Assembly: GCF_000284415.1 (NCBI RefSeq)
Contig: NC_017059.1
Location: 1,723,078-1,743,232, forward strand
Direction of reading: 5' to 3'
Origin: Pararhodospirillum photometricum DSM 122
GTDB taxonomy: Bacteria; Pseudomonadota; Alphaproteobacteria; Rhodospirillales; Rhodospirillaceae
DNA: 20,155 nt
A model generated the notes under the pieces. The model was not told the origin of the DNA. It searched no databases and was given only the letters and a program-made list of their open reading frames with translations. Position numbers and translations under genes: made by a program. Every line of letters starts with the position of its first letter. The first letter of the stretch is position 1. Positions 16,315 through 20,155 of this stretch are shown here, piece after piece.

Positions 16315-17400
16315 TCAGGCGTACAGGCCGCGCAGGCCCTCGGCACTGGCGGGACAGACGCCGCGCTCGGTAATCAGGCCGGTAATCAGGCGGGCCGGGG
16401 TCACGTCAAAAGCCGGATTGGCGGCCGGCGAGCCCTTGGGCGTCACCGTAACCCACGTCAAGGCGCCGTCCTCGGTTCGGCCCCACAAGCGCGTCACCTC
16501 GGCTTGGGAGCGTTCCTCAATGGGAATCTCCTTCACGCCGTCGTTGACCGTCCAGTCAATGGTCGGCCCGGGCAGGGCCACATAGAACGGCACGTTGTTG
16601 TCGTGGGCGGCCAGGGCCTTCAGGTAGGTGCCGATCTTGTTGCAGACGTCGCCCTGGGCCGTGGTGCGGTCGGTGCCGACGATCACCATATCGACCTGAC
16701 CGTGCTGCATGTAATGACCGCCGGCATTATCGACGATCACGGTATGCGGCACGCCATGGCTGTTGAGTTCCCAGGCGGTGAGGCTGGCGCCCTGGTTGCG
16801 CGGCCGCGTCTCGTCCACCCACACATGGATCGGCAGCCCGGCGTCGTGCGCCTTGTAGATCGGGGCAAGGGCCGTGCCCCAGTCCACGGTGGCCAACCAC
16901 CCGGCATTGCAATGGGTCAGGATGTTGAAGGTCCCCGTGCCCCCCTTGGTGGCATACAGGCTGCGGATGACCTCCAGGCCGTTGGAGCCAATCGCCTCGT
17001 TGAGAGCCACGTCCTCGTCACAAATCGCGGCCGCGTGGGCCCGCGCCGCCGCCGGACGCTCGGCCGGGCTCAGGGGAGCCAGACGCGCCTTCATGGTGTC
17101 CAGCGCCCAGCGCAGGTTGATCGCCGTGGGGCGGGTCGCCACCAGCACGGCATAGGCCCGCTCCAGGCCGGTATCGCTGGCGTCCTCGGCCATGGCCAGG
17201 GCGACGCCCCAAGCCGCCGTGGCCCCAATCAGGGGAGCGCCGCGCACCAGCATGGCCGAGATGGCATGGGCTGCCGCCTCCATTGAGGTCAGGCGCAGGG
17301 TTTCAAAAGCATGGGGCAGGCGCGTCTGGTCAATAATGCCCACCGCCCGACCGTCGTCCTCGGGCCAAATGGTGCGCCAAGCGGTTCCGTTAACCCGCAT
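16315..17400 (-). CDS. mtnA: S-methyl-5-thioribose-1-phosphate isomerase
   Basis: Converts methylthioribose 1-phosphate to methylthioribulose 1-phosphate in methylthioadenosine recycling. The 361-residue product has [13 protein letters not shown] (53-65), [16 protein letters not shown] with catalytic Cys164, [10 protein letters not shown] (195-204), and [18 protein letters not shown] with catalytic Asp244. Length and motifs are normal for MtnA, the relative of eIF2B alpha. The ATG at 17400 is chosen by the usual MRVNG start. It lies 81 bases after mtnP on the same strand, forming an operon. In R. rubrum an aldolase gene of the anaerobic MTA pathway lies on the far side of mtnA; here that place is taken by the broken LRR gene. 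Confidence 0.96.
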   Translation of the reverse strand: MRVNGTAWRTIWPEDDGRAVGIIDQTRLPHAFETLRLTSMEAAAHAISAMLVRGAPLIGATAAWGVALAMAEDASDTGLERAYAVLVATRPTAINLRWALDTMKARLAPLSPAERPAAARAHAAAICDEDVALNEAIGSNGLEVIRSLYATKGGTGTFNILTHCNAGWLATVDWGTALAPIYKAHDAGLPIHVWVDETRPRNQGASLTAWELNSHGVPHTVIVDNAGGHYMQHGQVDMVIVGTDRTTAQGDVCNKIGTYLKALAAHDNNVPFYVALPGPTIDWTVNDGVKEIPIEERSQAEVTRLWGRTEDGALTWVTVTPKGSPAANPAFDVTPARLITGLITERGVCPASAEGLRGLYA

Positions 17401-17481
17401 GGGGGATTCCTTCGCTAAAATTGGTCAGCCAATCGGAGCGCCGGCCCGACACCCCTGTCGCGCCGGCCCTCCAAGACGCCC

Positions 17482-18369
<888 letters not shown>

Positions 18370-18450
18370 GTCCACACGTCCCTCTTTGGCAGGAATGGAA
18401 TGGCCGGCACCTTACCCGGGGCGTGCGCGCGTGAAAAGGAGGAGCACAAG

Positions 18451-18534
18451 AATCGAGGGGTCTGGGGAGACCGCGCCTCCCCGGCCTTAAAAAGAGAAGA
18501 CTGGGGAGGCGCGGCCTCCCCAGACCCCTCGATT
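18451..18534. repeat. GC-rich hairpin repeat, copies 5 and 6 in inverted order
   Basis: Two hairpin units face each other. The outer arms, AATCGAGGGGTCTGGGGA at 18451-18468 and its exact reverse complement at 18517-18534, form an 18-bp perfect inverted repeat. Inside are CTGGGGAG.. near 18462-18482 and CTGGGGAGGC / GCCTCCCCAG at 18501-18523. The unit ends two bases before the stop codon of the ArsR-type gene and probably ends its transcript. Confidence 0.85.
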
Positions 18535-18535
18535 C

Positions 18536-18931
18536 CTAGGCGCCGAAAGAGGGGTGGGCCACCTCGGTCTCGCGACCGGTCTTGCTGTCGATGAGGGCGG
18601 CGCGGGTGCCGTCGCCGCAATAAAGGTCGTGCAGGGCCTGCAAAACGGCTCGGGCCTCGGGACCGCGCAAAGAGTAATAAATGGTCTGGGCTTCACGCCG
18701 GGTCTGGACCAACTCGTCGCGTCTCAGGCGCGCCAAATGCTGCGACAAAGCCGATTGGGAGAGGCCAATGATCCCCTCCAGCTTGCCAACACTCATCTCG
18801 CCGCGCAGAAGTTGACAGAGAATCAGGAGCCGATGCTCGTTGCACATCGCCTTCAGTAACGCGCTGCCCCGACGGGCATTGCTGCGAAAGTGCTCGATAT
18901 CCAGCGAAAACTCTTGATCCTGCGCGTTCAT
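18536..18931 (-). CDS. ArsR-family regulator, BigR/SqrR-like
   Basis: Winged-helix repressor of 131 residues. The DNA-binding part runs ALLKAMCNEHRLLILCQLLRGEMSVGKLE, then LSQSALSQHLARLRRDELVQTRREAQTIYYSL. Cys39 (ILC) and Cys105 (LYC) are 66 residues apart, the same spacing as the two sensing cysteines of the sulfide sensor SqrR (Cys41 and Cys107), and they sit in the same helices. Cys30 is extra. A persulfide or redox signal is therefore likely. The ATG at 18931 has AGGAAA upstream; the frame is open further but without similarity. It is divergent from the deacetylase-like gene. No sulfide-oxidation gene is in the window. Confidence 0.88.
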   Translation of the reverse strand: MNAQDQEFSLDIEHFRSNARRGSALLKAMCNEHRLLILCQLLRGEMSVGKLEGIIGLSQSALSQHLARLRRDELVQTRREAQTIYYSLRGPEARAVLQALHDLYCGDGTRAALIDSKTGRETEVAHPSFGA

Positions 18932-18964
18932 GAGCGTCTTTCCTGCCAAACAGTTCACGCTAGC

Positions 18965-19003
18965 GGACAGACCTGTCCCAGGGCAAGCTAAACATAAGAT
19001 CAT
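18965..19003 (-). promoter_or_regulatory. Candidate operator region of the ArsR-type gene
   Basis: A palindrome GGACAG-AC-CTGTCC spans 18965-18978. Further from the gene, the minus strand has an imperfect palindrome ATATGATCTTAT that overlaps a TATGTT -10-like box, with TTGGTT 16 bases upstream. Either could bind the regulator and affect both divergent genes. The role is inferred from position. Confidence 0.4.
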
Positions 19004-19109
19004 ATTCCCCCAAACCAAGCGCACCCCTTGCGCGAAGGGCGGGTAAGCTGAAATAAAAGAAGGCAGGTCAGACGCCCAAGACCCAAAAACGAATGCCCGG
19101 GAGGCCTCC

Positions 19110-20039
19110 ATGTCCACACTGCTGGTGTCGCACCATGCCTGTATCGATCACGATCCAGGGGCGTTCCACCCCGAGAGCCCGCAAAGGTTGCGAGCGATCC
19201 AGCGGGCCCTGGAAGGCGAGGACTTCATGCTCCTGGACCGGGTGGAGGCGCCCCACGTCACCCGCGACCAGCTTCAGCGCGTCCATCCCCTCTCGCACAT
19301 CGACGCCATTTTGGACGCGGTGCCGCGCGAAGGCCATCACCACATTGATGCGGATACCCTGATTTCACCAGAGTCGGGCGAAGCTGCCTTGCGCGCCGCC
19401 GGCGGCGTGATTTTGGCGGTGGACGAAGTGATGCGCAAAGCCGCCCGCAACGCCTTTGTGGCAATCCGTCCGCCCGGCCACCATGCCGAACTGCACACGG
19501 CCATGGGCTTTTGCCTGTTCAACAACATTGCCGTCGGCGCTTTCCACGCCCGCGCCCAGTGGGGAGTGGAGCGGATCGCTGTTGTGGACTGGGATGTGCA
19601 CCACGGCAACGGCACCCAGCACATTTTTTGGGATGACCCCAACTTGTTTTTTGCCTCTACCCATGAGGCCAACGCCTTCCCCTACACCGGCAAGGTCGAG
19701 GAGACCGGATCGGCCAACAACATCGTCAACTGCCCCCTGCCCGCCGGCTCGGGCGGCGATGCCTTTCGCGCCGCCTGCACCGAGCGCCTGCTGCCGGCCC
19801 TGGAGGCCTTTCGTCCCGAGTTGATCTTGATCTCCGCCGGGTTCGATGCCCACACCATGGATCCCATGGCCGACCTTAACTTCAAGGTCGCCGATTTCGC
19901 CTGGGCCACCAAGCAGATCATGGACATTGCCGAGCGCACCTGCGAGAGCCGGGTCATTTCGGTGTTGGAGGGGGGGTACGACCTCACCGCGTTGGCGTCG
20001 TGTGTGGCGGTGCATGTGCGGGCTTTGATGGAGCACTGA
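19110..20039 (+). CDS. Histone deacetylase family protein (class II-like, zinc amidohydrolase)
   Basis: Zinc hydrolase that removes acetyl groups from proteins, polyamines or small amides; the bacterial substrate is not known from sequence. The 309-residue product has HPESPQRL (20-27), IRPPGHHAE with His124-His125, GFCLFNNIAVGA, and VVDWDVHHGNGTQ with zinc ligands Asp162 and His164. ISAGFDAH supplies the third ligand, Asp246, and LEGGYDL supplies the catalytic Tyr290. All catalytic residues are in place and the length is normal. The ATG at 19110 has GGGAGG five bases upstream. It is divergent from the ArsR-type regulator, which may control it. A hairpin repeat follows the stop. Confidence 0.93.
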   Translation: MSTLLVSHHACIDHDPGAFHPESPQRLRAIQRALEGEDFMLLDRVEAPHVTRDQLQRVHPLSHIDAILDAVPREGHHHIDADTLISPESGEAALRAAGGVILAVDEVMRKAARNAFVAIRPPGHHAELHTAMGFCLFNNIAVGAFHARAQWGVERIAVVDWDVHHGNGTQHIFWDDPNLFFASTHEANAFPYTGKVEETGSANNIVNCPLPAGSGGDAFRAACTERLLPALEAFRPELILISAGFDAHTMDPMADLNFKVADFAWATKQIMDIAERTCESRVISVLEGGYDLTALASCVAVHVRALMEH

Positions 20040-20057
20040 GAAAAAGAACAAAGAGAA

Positions 20058-20083
20058 GGCTGGGGAGGCGAGCCTCCCCAGCC
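20058..20083. repeat. GC-rich hairpin repeat, copy 7
   Basis: GGCTGGGGAGGC, two bases, then GCCTCCCCAGCC: a perfect 12-bp stem 19 bases after the deacetylase-like stop. An A-rich left flank is again present. Confidence 0.85.
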
Positions 20084-20125
20084 CCCTCCAGTCAGGGGGC
20101 TTGGTTTCGTCCCGAACGGCGCCAG

Positions 20126-20154
20126 TTGCCGGGCGGGCGGGCAGGCGCTACAAT
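20126..20154 (+). promoter_or_regulatory. Promoter for a gene beyond the window
   Basis: TTGCCG at 20126-20131 and TACAAT at 20149-20154 are exactly 17 bases apart. It is a good sigma-70-type match after the hairpin repeat, pointing to a plus-strand gene starting just outside the window. Confidence 0.55.
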
Positions 20155-20155
20155 C

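Overview
The window is GC-rich DNA from an alphaproteobacterium, most likely a member of the Rhodospirillaceae close to Rhodospirillum or Pararhodospirillum. This placement is an inference. It rests on the 180-kDa-type NAD-glutamate dehydrogenase, the rpsF-rpsR-DUF2232-rplI operon, an alphaproteobacterial 23S/5S/tRNA-fMet tail, and an mtnP-mtnA pair like that of R. rubrum. A family of GC-rich hairpin repeats sits behind many of the genes.

Layout. Positions 1-2033 hold the 3' part of the NAD-glutamate dehydrogenase gene. Next come two divergent genes for outer-membrane lipid asymmetry, mlaC (minus) and mlaA (plus). The mlaA terminator runs straight into a photolyase gene that has lost its 5' end. 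Positions 5216-7733 are the S6-S18-DUF2232-L9 operon with its own promoter and terminator. Three minus-strand units follow: a DUF3861 protein, a YqjI-like PadR repressor with a perfect operator palindrome, and thiC under a TPP riboswitch.

Positions 10820-16314 form an accessory region. It holds a HigBA-type toxin-antitoxin pair and an AT-rich, overlapping DUF262 plus HEPN gene pair that looks like a defence module. This pair abuts the last ~270 bases of a 23S rRNA gene, followed by an intact 5S gene and initiator tRNA; the rest of the rRNA operon is absent. Then come a Phd/FitB-type (VapC) toxin-antitoxin pair, a small membrane protein, and a leucine-rich-repeat gene broken by a frameshift and cut off at its 3' end.

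From 16315 the core genome resumes. mtnP and mtnA (minus) carry out the first two steps of methylthioadenosine recycling. An ArsR-family regulator with the cysteine spacing of the persulfide sensor SqrR is divergent from a class II histone-deacetylase-like hydrolase. The window ends with a good promoter for a gene lying outside it.

The most interesting features are the DUF262-HEPN module joined to a decapitated rRNA operon, the hairpin repeat family with a possible scar where the LRR gene is cut, and the decayed photolyase and LRR genes.
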